Assembly (NCBI GenBank): GCA_001650955.1
Contig: LXYP01000028.1
Location: 1-64,000 of the forward strand
DNA length: 64,000 nt
Reading direction: 5' to 3'
DNA from: Sphingomonadales bacterium EhC05
GTDB lineage: Bacteria > Pseudomonadota > Alphaproteobacteria > Sphingomonadales > Sphingomonadaceae
The notes beneath the pieces were generated by a model, which had not been told where the DNA came from, searched no databases, and was given only the letters and a program-made list of their open reading frames with translations. This document shows, piece after piece, positions 27,524 through 36,850 of this stretch; the first letter of the stretch is position 1; each line of letters opens with the position of its first letter. A program made the translations under genes and the position numbers.

Positions 27524-29426
27524 CCACTTGACGGCCCTTGAATTCCGCTAGCTTTCTAGCCATTCGCTCTTCTATACTGCCGCCCCAATTGGCTTCGAGT
27601 TTGAGCAACGCTTCCATTGCAATTTCCGGGTCATACAGGAATGTCATGACATCGCGCGCAATCGGATAGGCCGAACCTGAACCGCCACCATGCTCTACCA
27701 CAACAGAAATTGCATATCTCGGATTATCGACCGGCGCAAAGGCGATAAAAAGTCCATGGTCGCGGTAACGCCAAGGTAAACTTGCATTGGACCTGACACC
27801 CCCTGCCCGTTCTGCCATTGTTATCCGCCGCACTTGCGCAGTTCCCGTTTTACCTCCCATTTTTATATCTAGAAGCGGCAGCGCGGCCCGGCGGGCTGTG
27901 CCTATTGGGCTTACCACATCACCCATAGCCTGCCGCACAAAGGCAAGATGTTCTGGTGGAATTTCAAGAGTTGCAGATGGGGGCATTTTTTTGGCGAGCA
28001 GCAATGAAGGCGCAATATCTCGTCCTGAAGCCATTCGAGCTACCATAACGGCCAATTGCAAGGGATTGGAGAGCATATACCCCTGCCCGATCGTAGTGTT
28101 TACCGTATCATAGGCTTGCCACTTTTCATTATATTTCCGTAGTTTCCATCGAGCATCTGGGACGGTGCCGTAGCTTTGAGAGGCAACTGGCAAATCATAT
28201 TTTGCCCCGAGGCCGAGGGCCTTAGCCATCTGCGCAATTGGCGCAATTCCGACCCTCAACGCCATTTGATAAAAATAAATATCGCAGCTTTGATATATGG
28301 CTTTGGCCATGTTAACTCGCCCGTGACCCCCACGTTTCCAGCAATGGAAGTAGCTATTGCCAACCTTCAATCGCCCTGTGCAAATTACAGTATCATCCTT
28401 TTTTACCCCCGCCTTCAAAAGCGCCAACGCGACCATTGGCTTGATGGTTGATCCAGGCGGATAAAGGCCGCGTAGTGACTTGTCCCTCAAAGGAACATGA
28501 TCATCGCTCGACAGCATTTGCCATTCGTTCTGGCTAATCCCGTCTGAAAAGCTGTTTGGGTCGAAAGACGGCATGGAGGTCATGGTCAGAATCTCCCCGG
28601 TTTGGCTATCAAGAACCACAACCGAGCCTGATTCTTCGCCTAACCGCCTAGCCGCATAGCGCTGGAGATCTGCGTTTAATGTGAGTTGGATGGATTTGCC
28701 CGGAACATCCGATCTTGTTTCCAGCTCCCTTACTATCTTGCCTCTTGCAGTTACCTCGACACGTTTGGCCCCTGGTTTACCTTGCAGGGTCTCTTCAAAT
28801 CTCTTTTCCAACCCATCCTTGCCGATCTTGTACCCCGGCGCGAGAAGAATTGGTGACGGATTTTTCTCATATTCTTCAGCAGATGGCGTTCCCACATAGC
28901 CCACAAGATGGCCCACGGCGGCACCGGGCGGATAATCTCTTGAAAAACCGCGACTAGCAGAAACCCCCGGTAAATCAGGCAAGCGGACACTTACCGCTGC
29001 AAAGCGGTTCAAATCCAGGTCTGACGCAACATGGATTGGCTGAAAATTATTCGCCTGTGTCAGTTCGGCTTTTATTCGCGCAACCTCTTCCGCTTCCAAA
29101 CTCAATAATTTTCTGAGAGTTGCAATAGTCGCATGCTTGTCCTTGAGACGACTGGGATTCAGGTCGATACGAAAATCAGTTTTGTTGTTTGCGATAGGCT
29201 TTCCGCTGCGGTCCAACAGCCAGCCTCGCCGCGGCGGTATGAGGGTCAAATTTACGCGATTGCTCTCTGATTCCAATTTGTAGCGGCTATTCTCGACGAC
29301 CGAAAGGTAGCCCATCCGACCCGCTAGGGCCAGTCCGATACCTGCTGACACACCGCCTAACAATGTTGCGCGTCTGGAGAAGGTCAGAGATTGAATGCTG
29401 CCGGTTATCGTTCTGGTTTTCTTCAT
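27507..29426 (-). CDS. mrdA: Penicillin-binding protein 2 (transpeptidase)
   Basis: A 639-residue class B PBP that cross-links peptidoglycan during elongation. It has an N-terminal TM (about 22-42), a dimerisation domain and a transpeptidase domain with S326-T-I-K, SCD and KTGT motifs. The ATG at 29426 overlaps the stop of a small upstream gene as TGATG; a GTG one codon earlier is also possible. The usual mreCD/rodA neighbours are absent, so this may be a paralogue. Confidence 0.92.
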   Translation of the reverse strand: MKKTRTITGSIQSLTFSRRATLLGGVSAGIGLALAGRMGYLSVVENSRYKLESESNRVNLTLIPPRRGWLLDRSGKPIANNKTDFRIDLNPSRLKDKHATIATLRKLLSLEAEEVARIKAELTQANNFQPIHVASDLDLNRFAAVSVRLPDLPGVSASRGFSRDYPPGAAVGHLVGYVGTPSAEEYEKNPSPILLAPGYKIGKDGLEKRFEETLQGKPGAKRVEVTARGKIVRELETRSDVPGKSIQLTLNADLQRYAARRLGEESGSVVVLDSQTGEILTMTSMPSFDPNSFSDGISQNEWQMLSSDDHVPLRDKSLRGLYPPGSTIKPMVALALLKAGVKKDDTVICTGRLKVGNSYFHCWKRGGHGRVNMAKAIYQSCDIYFYQMALRVGIAPIAQMAKALGLGAKYDLPVASQSYGTVPDARWKLRKYNEKWQAYDTVNTTIGQGYMLSNPLQLAVMVARMASGRDIAPSLLLAKKMPPSATLEIPPEHLAFVRQAMGDVVSPIGTARRAALPLLDIKMGGKTGTAQVRRITMAERAGGVRSNASLPWRYRDHGLFIAFAPVDNPRYAISVVVEHGGGSGSAYPIARDVMTFLYDPEIAMEALLKLEANWGGSIEERMARKLAEFKGRQVVKAGD

Positions 29427-29581
29427 CACGATAATTTCAGAATTTCTGGATGTCTAACCTCATAGACGGATGTATATTCGTACTTCCAGGACGAGCCTAT
29501 GTTCTTTGCCAAACGGACCACCAGACAATGCTCTTGAATGGCCTTCTGTATATAGGGTGCTGTCGTAGCTGAGCTCTTCAT
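29426..29581 (-). CDS. Small hypothetical protein between EamA transporter and PBP2
   Basis: A 51-residue frame. The ATG at 29581 overlaps the stop of the EamA gene as ATGA, and its TGA overlaps the PBP2 start as TGATG, so it is tied to both neighbours. Basic and soluble, no family recognised. A longer frame (to 29659) would overlap the transporter gene and is not favoured. Confidence 0.55.
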   Translation of the reverse strand: MKSSATTAPYIQKAIQEHCLVVRLAKNIGSSWKYEYTSVYEVRHPEILKLS

Positions 29582-30471
29582 GTGAGCGGCTGTTTCTGGT
29601 CTGAACCAAGCAAAAAGGTCATTGACACCCCGGAAATGGTCAGAACAATACCAAGCCATTGGAGCGCGGAGATGTATTCGCCAAATAAAACTGCCCCCAT
29701 TGCCAAACCAAAAACTGGAATGAAGAAACTGAAGCTATTAGCCCGGTTCAACGATGTTTTTTCGAGAATGCAAAACCACATCCAATAGACCAAAGAAGTT
29801 CCGAAAATACTCAGAACCCCGAGTATCAGTACGAACTGGGCGGACCATTCTACAGTTGTGGGCTCTTCAAATACAGAGGCTGCTATAGCAAGTGGGATGC
29901 TCCCAATTAGGAGCTGAAGGCCCATTGCCATCAGGGCATCGACGGATCCGGCGATTTTCTTAATCCAGACATTGCTAAAGGTTATGCCCAGGGCAGCGAG
30001 GATGATATACGCCACGCCAATCCCATAGCTTGCATTTTCACCCGAAAGATATCCAGGCAGCGCTATGAAGATGATTCCGCCGAAGCCGAGCATCATGCCT
30101 AGAATACCCAACCGAGACAGCCTTTCTCTGAGGATAAAGGCTGCGAGAATTGCAGCCAGCAAAGGCTGCGCATTTGAAATTACGGTAGCAATACCTGGAG
30201 ACACGAATTCAGCTGCGTGAAACATTCCAAAAAAACCAAGGCTGGTTGCCCCTATACCTACCACCGCTATGTTTTTCCAATCATGCCAATTTGTGGGGAA
30301 GGGCTGGCGCAATGCTAGCGCAATGACAATCAACACGAGACCGGACAGGACCGCGCGGAGCGTAGCAAATGTCAGATGCGGCGCAGACTCTATGCCCCAG
30401 ATAATAAACGGAAAGCAGATGGCCCAAAGAAACATCACGGTGATGATCTGGAAAATAAGGGATAAATTCAT
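29578..30471 (-). CDS. EamA/DMT-family transporter
   Basis: A 297-residue protein with ten hydrophobic segments arranged as two EamA repeats (each ending in a G-x-x-L-x-x-x-G-like helix, e.g. LGMMLGFGGIIFIALPGYL and LQWLGIVLTISGVSMTFLL). It exports or exchanges a small metabolite; substrate unknown. First gene of a small unit with the 51-residue frame and PBP2. Confidence 0.86.
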   Translation of the reverse strand: MNLSLIFQIITVMFLWAICFPFIIWGIESAPHLTFATLRAVLSGLVLIVIALALRQPFPTNWHDWKNIAVVGIGATSLGFFGMFHAAEFVSPGIATVISNAQPLLAAILAAFILRERLSRLGILGMMLGFGGIIFIALPGYLSGENASYGIGVAYIILAALGITFSNVWIKKIAGSVDALMAMGLQLLIGSIPLAIAASVFEEPTTVEWSAQFVLILGVLSIFGTSLVYWMWFCILEKTSLNRANSFSFFIPVFGLAMGAVLFGEYISALQWLGIVLTISGVSMTFLLGSDQKQPLT

Positions 30472-30547
30472 TGTGATACTCGAATTTTGTCAGATGCTTG
30501 GTGCGCTCGCTGGCGGAGCTTCAAACTGGCTCCGCCAGTAATCTCCA

Positions 30548-31321
30548 TCACGGTGCGATTATTTTATTTTCCAGCAATTTCTCGTCAAACGGAAAGACTA
30601 TTTTAGCATCAGGCTGCTCAGCATGTTTGTCCTTGTCCGGACAATCTACCAGGGACATCAAGTGACGAATGACATTTATGCGGGCCGTTTTTTTATCGTC
30701 CGTTATAACCACGTACCATGGTGCAAGGTCGGAATGAGTCCGGCGGAACATTGCATTTCGCGCCTCGCTATAATCATCCCAATGCTTAATTGCGACTTCA
30801 TCCACAGGACTGATTTTCCATTGCTTTAAAGGATCTATCCGTCGGTCGCGAAGTCGGCTTTTCTGTTCGTCTTTTGAGATATCAAGATAATATTTGTAAA
30901 CTTGTATGCCCGACCCAATTAGTAACCGCTCGAAAGGGACTACAGACGACATAAAAGTTTGATACTCACTCTCAGTGCAATAGCCCATAACGCGTTCGAC
31001 ACCGGCCCGGTTATACCAGCTACGGTTCATCAAAACCATTTCCTGACTTGTTGGAAGCTGAGCGACATATCTTTCGAAATACCAGGAACGGAGCTCTTTG
31101 TCAGAAGGCTTGCCCAAGGCAACCACGCGCGTTTCCCTCGGGCTCAGATGTTCGGTAATTCGCTTGATAACGCCGTCTTTTCCTGCCGCATCCCGGCCTT
31201 CAAATATAATCAAAATCTGGAGATCATTTTTAATCAGATGCCGTTGCAGCTTCACCAACTCTAATTGGAGTCGCTCCAGGGAGGCTTTGTACGCCTTTTT
31301 TTGCATTTTCTTTTCACTCAT
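30548..31321 (-). CDS. ppk2: Polyphosphate kinase 2 family
   Basis: A 257-residue soluble kinase using polyphosphate to phosphorylate nucleotides. It has a Walker A (GRDAAGKDG, residues 42-50), a Walker B-like MNRSWYNRAGVERVMG, and the lid RRIDPLKQWKISPVD, all as in class I PPK2. Length fits a single-domain member. Placed with PiT, DUF47 and CHAD genes, which suggests phosphate storage or energy supply. NDP preference cannot be read. Confidence 0.93.
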   Translation of the reverse strand: MSEKKMQKKAYKASLERLQLELVKLQRHLIKNDLQILIIFEGRDAAGKDGVIKRITEHLSPRETRVVALGKPSDKELRSWYFERYVAQLPTSQEMVLMNRSWYNRAGVERVMGYCTESEYQTFMSSVVPFERLLIGSGIQVYKYYLDISKDEQKSRLRDRRIDPLKQWKISPVDEVAIKHWDDYSEARNAMFRRTHSDLAPWYVVITDDKKTARINVIRHLMSLVDCPDKDKHAEQPDAKIVFPFDEKLLENKIIAP

Positions 31322-31364
31322 TTAATCACCTTTCAAAAATTGATTTCTATCTTTGCAATACCGA

Positions 31365-32138
31365 TCATGTTGTTTTTACAGTTATGTTATGCAGTATATC
31401 CCCGGCATGCGCGAAATGGTCGGATGCGTTTGACAAATGGCGATAGATTTCACGCCGCTTCAAAACTTCCATCACATAGGCCAATCCACTAGCCACTGCC
31501 CTACAATCGGTTTCCTCCAAAGGTCCCAATAGTTGCAAGAAATCATCATGATTGCTGGATTGTTCTGCCCGGGGTTTGGCGGAATAGTATTTTGCATCGA
31601 ACAACTGAGAAAGCGCTTTGCGATATAGTTTTTCAACCTGTCTTTCCACTTTTTGAACGGCCGCAGCGCTTTGTTCGGCCACGGCCGGGTCCTTTTTCAA
31701 AGTGGCGAAACCGCTTTGAAGCTTTCGCGCACTTGATTGCAGAAGCTTTGCCATTTCGAGCATTTGGGCATCGGGTTCGATCCCAAGAATTTCCATTTCT
31801 CGCACGGTCGTCTTGGCATAATTTAAACCCTCATCGATTGAGGTGATCGCCCGATAAATGTCCTCGCGATCAAACGGCGTTGAAAAAGAGCGGTTAAGGG
31901 TATCTATATTTCTTATTTTCAGAATATCCCCTTCGTGCTCCAGTCTCCGCACATCATCGGCTCGTTTCTGCTCGCCTGTTTGCATATAGCCGGCCAGCAT
32001 TTCCATTGCCTGCACAACCACATCACATTGATCATTGAGCATTGAATAGAAGTCCGGCGTTCGCGGGAACACGGTGTTTATTATTCTCGAAAATCGCGAA
32101 ACTTGTTTTATTTCTGTGCTCTCAGTATCAGATTGCAT
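31365..32138 (-). CDS. DUF47/PhoU-like phosphate transport regulator
   Basis: A 257-residue helical protein of the DUF47 (PhoU-like) family, usually the partner of PiT phosphate transporters. It has the metal-binding acid/His patterns R-x-L-E-H-E-G-D and T-x-F-D-R-E-D-I-Y of PhoU-like folds. Here it is split from the pit gene by a MgtC-type gene but stays on the same strand. Confidence 0.85.
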   Translation of the reverse strand: MQSDTESTEIKQVSRFSRIINTVFPRTPDFYSMLNDQCDVVVQAMEMLAGYMQTGEQKRADDVRRLEHEGDILKIRNIDTLNRSFSTPFDREDIYRAITSIDEGLNYAKTTVREMEILGIEPDAQMLEMAKLLQSSARKLQSGFATLKKDPAVAEQSAAAVQKVERQVEKLYRKALSQLFDAKYYSAKPRAEQSSNHDDFLQLLGPLEETDCRAVASGLAYVMEVLKRREIYRHLSNASDHFAHAGDILHNITVKTT

Positions 32139-32287
32139 AGCCTGTCCAATCGTTGCTCGATTGACTGAGCCGAGTGGCCCCGTCGCGTGGCTTTTGCTTC
32201 GTTGGCGAAAAGCCGTCCCCTTGTCGCCTATATAGCTGGCATTCGGCCAGCTTTACCCGATATGGCCAACGGCACTCCCTATTCGGT

Positions 32288-33547
32288 TCAGATATAAACA
32301 TTGATCAGAACTCCTGCCGAGATACCAATTACCAAAGCCAGATAACCGGTTAAAATAGGGCGTCGTAGCTTCTTGTCGGCAAACACAAAAACTATCCCAA
32401 GTTTAAAAATGAGGTTGGCGAAGAAGGCCAATATGATTGCGTAAACGGCAATATTGGGATCAAGGATATCATCCGATACGAGTTTCAGATTTGAAACTGT
32501 TATGGCGTCAATATCGGTCAATCCCGATAGGAAGGACACCAGGAAAACACCGGCTTCTGCAAAGACATCGTTCATCCATGCGACGAGAAACAATATCCCG
32601 GCAAAGCTAAGCGCAAAGATAGCCGCGCTTACTATTTCCGCTGGATTTCGGGTTGATACTGACGGTAGAGGCTCCTTTGTATCTTCAATCCTGCGATACG
32701 ACCACAAAACAAACAGACTGCCAGCCACCCCGCCCCCTATCAGCCATGGTAGCATGAGGGGTATCAGCATAAATTCCAATATCCCCACGATTATTCCAAT
32801 GCGTACGAGCTGAACTAGGTGGGACAATAATATTATGGTTGCTGCTATGTTGGAGAACTCGGCCTGTTCCTTGCTATATTTCGCATAAACCAGGGTTGTT
32901 GCCGTCGTTGAAGCCATGCCTCCCAAAACTCCGGCAATTGCGACGCCCGACTTATGCCCAAATATTTTAAGTGCGAGATAACCCAATAAGCTAAGCCCGC
33001 TGATGAGGACCACCAGCCAACCGATTTGATAGGGGTTAAATACCTCGTAAGGGCCGTAATTGTTGTTTGGTAATATTGGCAATAAGATAACGGCGATCGC
33101 TGCGAATTGGAAAAACGATATTATTTCCTGTTTGGTCAACCTTTGCGGTACCTCTCGCAATTCTTTACGAAAATAGAGCAATGCAGTCATCGTCACGGCA
33201 ATCGCGGCGGGCAATAACGGATGGCCAATCCATAAAATATATCCTAGTATAAAGGTAATTAGCGCAGCGACTACCGTCGTGGTATCTGGCTCTCTAGCTC
33301 GGGATTTTATTTGGGCGATCATCAGGCAGGCGGCGACAAGTATCAAAAGCGTCCAGGCGCCGATTTGAGAATCAGTTTGCGCCCAGATATACCCGCCGAG
33401 TGAACCAGCAAGTGCGATTAATGTGAAAGTCCGTAGCCCTGCGATGGAATTTTCATGGCGCTGTCTCTCCAATCCGACCAAAAAGCCAAGGGCCAGGCTT
33501 TGGCCAAAGAGCATCAAATGCGAAATTTGAGGGGCATCGTTAATCAT
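32288..33547 (-). CDS. MgtC/SapB-DUF4010 membrane protein
   Basis: A 419-residue membrane protein. The N-terminal part (LGFLVGLERQR...AGLRTFTLIALAGSL) is the MgtC/SapB signature and the C-terminal half fits DUF4010, with about 11-12 TM segments in all. MgtC proteins affect Mg2+, ATP and phosphate balance. Its position between the DUF47 and PiT genes suggests a phosphate role. Confidence 0.82.
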   Translation of the reverse strand: MINDAPQISHLMLFGQSLALGFLVGLERQRHENSIAGLRTFTLIALAGSLGGYIWAQTDSQIGAWTLLILVAACLMIAQIKSRAREPDTTTVVAALITFILGYILWIGHPLLPAAIAVTMTALLYFRKELREVPQRLTKQEIISFFQFAAIAVILLPILPNNNYGPYEVFNPYQIGWLVVLISGLSLLGYLALKIFGHKSGVAIAGVLGGMASTTATTLVYAKYSKEQAEFSNIAATIILLSHLVQLVRIGIIVGILEFMLIPLMLPWLIGGGVAGSLFVLWSYRRIEDTKEPLPSVSTRNPAEIVSAAIFALSFAGILFLVAWMNDVFAEAGVFLVSFLSGLTDIDAITVSNLKLVSDDILDPNIAVYAIILAFFANLIFKLGIVFVFADKKLRRPILTGYLALVIGISAGVLINVYI

Positions 33548-33686
33548 CTTTGACTAATTTCCCAAAAGCCCCGTTGAGAAACGCACATGTGCTGTCTTAG
33601 ACGCGAGCTTTGCCAGAAGCCCATTGGGCCAATCGCGCAAAATGCTACTTTTCCGGATTTGGGAGCCTGCCATATATGGTTTTCCA

Positions 33687-34727
33687 TCAAAAAAACTTTC
33701 CAGCCAATTGGATCAATCCGTAAATGCCAATGGAAACGCTCGCAGCGCCAGGTATCGTGATCAACCATGTCCCGAAGATATGCTTTGCAGTGCCCCAGTG
33801 AACTGACTTCGGCCGCTCTGATGTGCCAACGCCCATAATTGCAGTGCTGACCACCTGGGTGGTGGAAACAGGGGCTCCGAGGGCAGATGCCGCCAAAATC
33901 ACACCAGCTGACGCCAATTGTGCATCCAACGCGTGGATTGGCCGAACTTTGTAGATCCCGAAACCCAGAGTACGCACGATGCGCCATCCGCCTGTCAGCG
34001 TGCCGATTGTGATCGCGGTTGCGCTCGCCAAAATAACCCAAAACGGCACATAGAACTGCCCGCTGACACCGCCCAGGACTAGGATCATGGCAATCACACC
34101 CATGCCTTTCTGGGCATCATTTGTTCCATGAGAAAAGGCCAGAGCCGCCGTTGTCAGCCATTGAAAGGCGCGAAGATATTTATTGGCCGATGGCTTGGCG
34201 GCCCGCAAGGCGAAGACCATGATGCGGTGTAATAAGCCGCCCAGGAAAAACCCCAGAATGGGTGAAAGAAACAAAGCTCCCACTATCTTGGCGACACCCT
34301 TGAGATGAAAGCCGTCAGTTAGCTCAAAACCCCAGACGACATGGCCTGGACCCGCAGCGACAATTACCACCCCGACGAGACCTCCAACAAGAGCTTGGGA
34401 AGAGGAGACGGGAAGTCCAAACCACCAGGTTAAAAAATTCCAGATGATCGCGCCGCCCAGACCTGATAATATGACAGTCAGTGAAAAAATATTCCCCAGA
34501 TCGGAAACATCAACAAAACTACCGATCGTATTGGCCACCGCAGTTCCTCCAATGATAGGTCCAAGAAAAGTGAACGAGGACACTAGAATAATTGCCTGTA
34601 TTGGGGTCATTGCATGCGAGGCAATTGCCGTAGCCAACATGTTGGCAGCGTCTTGCATTCCGTTCGAATAGTCAAACAACAGAGCAATGAAGACGCCCAG
34701 GATGACAAGGACCATCACACCGCTCAT
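33687..34727 (-). CDS. pit: PiT-family inorganic phosphate transporter
   Basis: A 346-residue low-affinity phosphate:H+/metal-phosphate carrier with about ten TM segments. Both family repeats are present: DYSNGMQDAANMLATAI (about 24-40) and SHGTNDAQKGMGVI. It may move phosphate with divalent metals. Neighbours (DUF47, PPK2, CHAD) fit phosphate and polyphosphate handling. Confidence 0.93.
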   Translation of the reverse strand: MSGVMVLVILGVFIALLFDYSNGMQDAANMLATAIASHAMTPIQAIILVSSFTFLGPIIGGTAVANTIGSFVDVSDLGNIFSLTVILSGLGGAIIWNFLTWWFGLPVSSSQALVGGLVGVVIVAAGPGHVVWGFELTDGFHLKGVAKIVGALFLSPILGFFLGGLLHRIMVFALRAAKPSANKYLRAFQWLTTAALAFSHGTNDAQKGMGVIAMILVLGGVSGQFYVPFWVILASATAITIGTLTGGWRIVRTLGFGIYKVRPIHALDAQLASAGVILAASALGAPVSTTQVVSTAIMGVGTSERPKSVHWGTAKHIFGTWLITIPGAASVSIGIYGLIQLAGKFF

Positions 34728-34791
34728 AGCGGAGCCTCATTTTGATATCGTTTGAACCGGCCTGCCCTCGCGTTCCGATTCTGCATCGGTA

Positions 34792-36345
34792 TCATTTTCT
34801 ATCCCAGAAAGCTTTGGTATCGAGGAACCGGTTTACATCCTTGAAGAGCTTTTTTTCGGTAAATTTAGCTTCGCGTTGGTGCCATCCGATGACAATGCCA
34901 GCGGTATAAAACCATGCTGGCGTGGCAGCATTGGGTTCCGCACTCAGCATTTTCTCGACGAGCAGTTCCGCAGCCAGGACATCATTCAAATAACCCATCC
35001 GACTTTGAATGGGACTAAGCGTTTTCTGAAATTTCAGAACTTGCTTATCTGGATAAATATTAGCAGAAAAATCGATGGTATAACGCAGTTTCTTCATAAC
35101 TAATCTTAGATTATGCCGCTCTTCCTCAGACATTTTCTTAAGCTTTTGACAGTTTTTGCGCACAATTCTATTCTGCTTCTTCAGTTGCTTTACGCAAAAT
35201 TTTCTCGCCGCCGCTGACAGGTCCATTGCTTTTGGAGAGGGTGCGCTATCCCGCCAGATGTCGCTATAAAGCCATGTACTAAGCCCTAGAATAAACTCCG
35301 TATAGCGCGCGGAATTGACTGCGCTGCGGGCTTGTTTGCGATGAAGAACTCTTTCTTTCTCGGCAGCCGACAAAAGCAGTTCAAATCTGGTGGCCGGTTC
35401 GGAAAGTTTGGCGACCGGTGCCACGAACTCATCGATAAAAACATCCCAGCTGCGCGCTGCCGACAGCTCATCCCTAAGCCACTTTGCTTCGCTCACAATC
35501 CAATCATATTTTTCTTGTGCAATATTGGCCTGGAAAATCTCCAAGCCTGCACGCAAACGCCGCAAGGCAACACGCATTTGATGAATGCCCTCAGCATCGT
35601 CCAGGAGAACCGACGCTTCATTGGCTTGGAGATAGCTGATTGCCTGTTGAAGATTGTCGACAAAGGCCTGTTCTCCAGTGAAGTTCTTAAACAGCTTAGA
35701 CTGCCGCCATTTTTGAGCGCGTGGCTCTTCCTTCGATAACAATGAATAGCCGCGCGCTGCTTTGCTAACAGTGCTGATCCGAAATGGGACTGTCTGATTA
35801 ATAGTTGCCGCAAGTTCAAATATGTGAGCGGCTGAACCGCTCAAAAGTTCAAGCTCTAATTCACAAATTGGTTGGACTGCATCACCTGCGGTGACTTCGC
35901 CCACATCGATGTCGAGCGACACTGTCGTACCATCATCAAATTTGAGTTTACGGGACTGCCGTCTAACAACGGATTGGAAAACAGCTTGTAGATTATCTCC
36001 CGTCAACCGTTTTAACTTGGTCCGGATTTTCTTGTTTTCAAGAAGGTCAATTTGTGGGATTTGATCCGGCAATTCAGCCTCCCATTCTATTCTCCCTATA
36101 ATGGCACCCAAAGGTTCGCTTTGCCGTTTCAGGCACTGGGTATAAGTCTTGCCGATTTTGCGAACACGCAATGAATAGCCGTGCTTGTGAAGGGCATGAT
36201 CGGGCGTATCAAAATATGTCGTTGTCAGAACGCGAGAAACTGCCTTATTGACTGCCAGATCGGTAATGGCAGAAAGACTTTTTAACTGCTCCAGCTGTTC
36301 GGCCTTGAATACCCCTTTTAATTCCATTTCATTGTTCATTGACAC
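34792..36345 (-). CDS. CYTH-CHAD domain protein
   Basis: A 517-residue protein. The N-terminal CYTH domain (about 5-205) carries EMELK (ExExK), the triphosphate tunnel signature. The C-terminal CHAD domain (about 230-510) has repeated basic/His helices (HQMRVALRRLRAGLE, RHNLRLVMKKLRY). CYTH acts on triphosphate substrates and CHAD binds polyphosphate. The GTG at 36345 is placed well after AAAGGAAAG; an ATG two codons later is possible. Confidence 0.92.
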   Translation of the reverse strand: MSMNNEMELKGVFKAEQLEQLKSLSAITDLAVNKAVSRVLTTTYFDTPDHALHKHGYSLRVRKIGKTYTQCLKRQSEPLGAIIGRIEWEAELPDQIPQIDLLENKKIRTKLKRLTGDNLQAVFQSVVRRQSRKLKFDDGTTVSLDIDVGEVTAGDAVQPICELELELLSGSAAHIFELAATINQTVPFRISTVSKAARGYSLLSKEEPRAQKWRQSKLFKNFTGEQAFVDNLQQAISYLQANEASVLLDDAEGIHQMRVALRRLRAGLEIFQANIAQEKYDWIVSEAKWLRDELSAARSWDVFIDEFVAPVAKLSEPATRFELLLSAAEKERVLHRKQARSAVNSARYTEFILGLSTWLYSDIWRDSAPSPKAMDLSAAARKFCVKQLKKQNRIVRKNCQKLKKMSEEERHNLRLVMKKLRYTIDFSANIYPDKQVLKFQKTLSPIQSRMGYLNDVLAAELLVEKMLSAEPNAATPAWFYTAGIVIGWHQREAKFTEKKLFKDVNRFLDTKAFWDRK

Positions 36346-36448
36346 TGGTTCTTTCCTTTGCGGTAAAGAGGTTCTTCGGGATTCCGCGGTCGCTAGTTAA
36401 ATTGCAGGCCAACGCAACTAATGTTTGGGTTGCTCCGCCCAGTCAGAG

Positions 36449-36679
36449 TCAGGCAGCTTGATGTTCTCGGTGACGGTTAGTCTCATGACGGATTATCGTC
36501 GGTTCACGCTCAGCGAAGGTTTGTGCACGATCAATCCGTGATAATACTGTGCGCAATTCATCGGCCTCGGTAGTGTCTTGCTGGCCATGCGCTTCCAGCC
36601 TGGCAAGCTTCTGCCGGAATATTGGGGCGTACATCGTGATAATCTCTTTGTCTGCATTATCATTTTCGGCATCGTTCAT
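36449..36679 (-). CDS. Small hypothetical protein with ECF-type promoter motif
   Basis: A 76-residue, charged, soluble protein with no recognised family; helical and rich in Glu, Arg and His. GGAG precedes the ATG. A TGTAACA-N15-CGTC motif sits about 104 bases upstream in the right direction, linking it to the putative stress regulon. Confidence 0.65.
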   Translation of the reverse strand: MNDAENDNADKEIITMYAPIFRQKLARLEAHGQQDTTEADELRTVLSRIDRAQTFAEREPTIIRHETNRHREHQAA

Positions 36680-36782
36680 CTGAAATTCTCCAAAATTTTC
36701 CTAAGTGACTGGATACATGGTGATGTCTCAAACTAGCGGCGTTCCTCGACATCGAGAACGGTCTGTTGGGTTCAATTATAAG

Positions 36783-36808
36783 GACGTGGCAAACAATGAT
36801 TTGTTACA
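36783..36808 (-). promoter_or_regulatory. ECF-type promoter motif, site 3
   Basis: Minus strand TGTAACA-N15-CGTC(CTTA), about 104 bases before the 76-residue gene. Close to the 3' end of cfa, so it lies in a short intergenic gap. Confidence 0.68.
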
Positions 36809-36850
36809 CTATGTTAAATGTGCCTCCAGCCTTCCTACCAAACTCCCGGA

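Noticed and set aside
33544-34041. 165-codon minus-strand frame overlapping the PiT gene
   Set aside because: It is an out-of-frame shadow of the PiT coding sequence; the PiT frame carries both family signatures.
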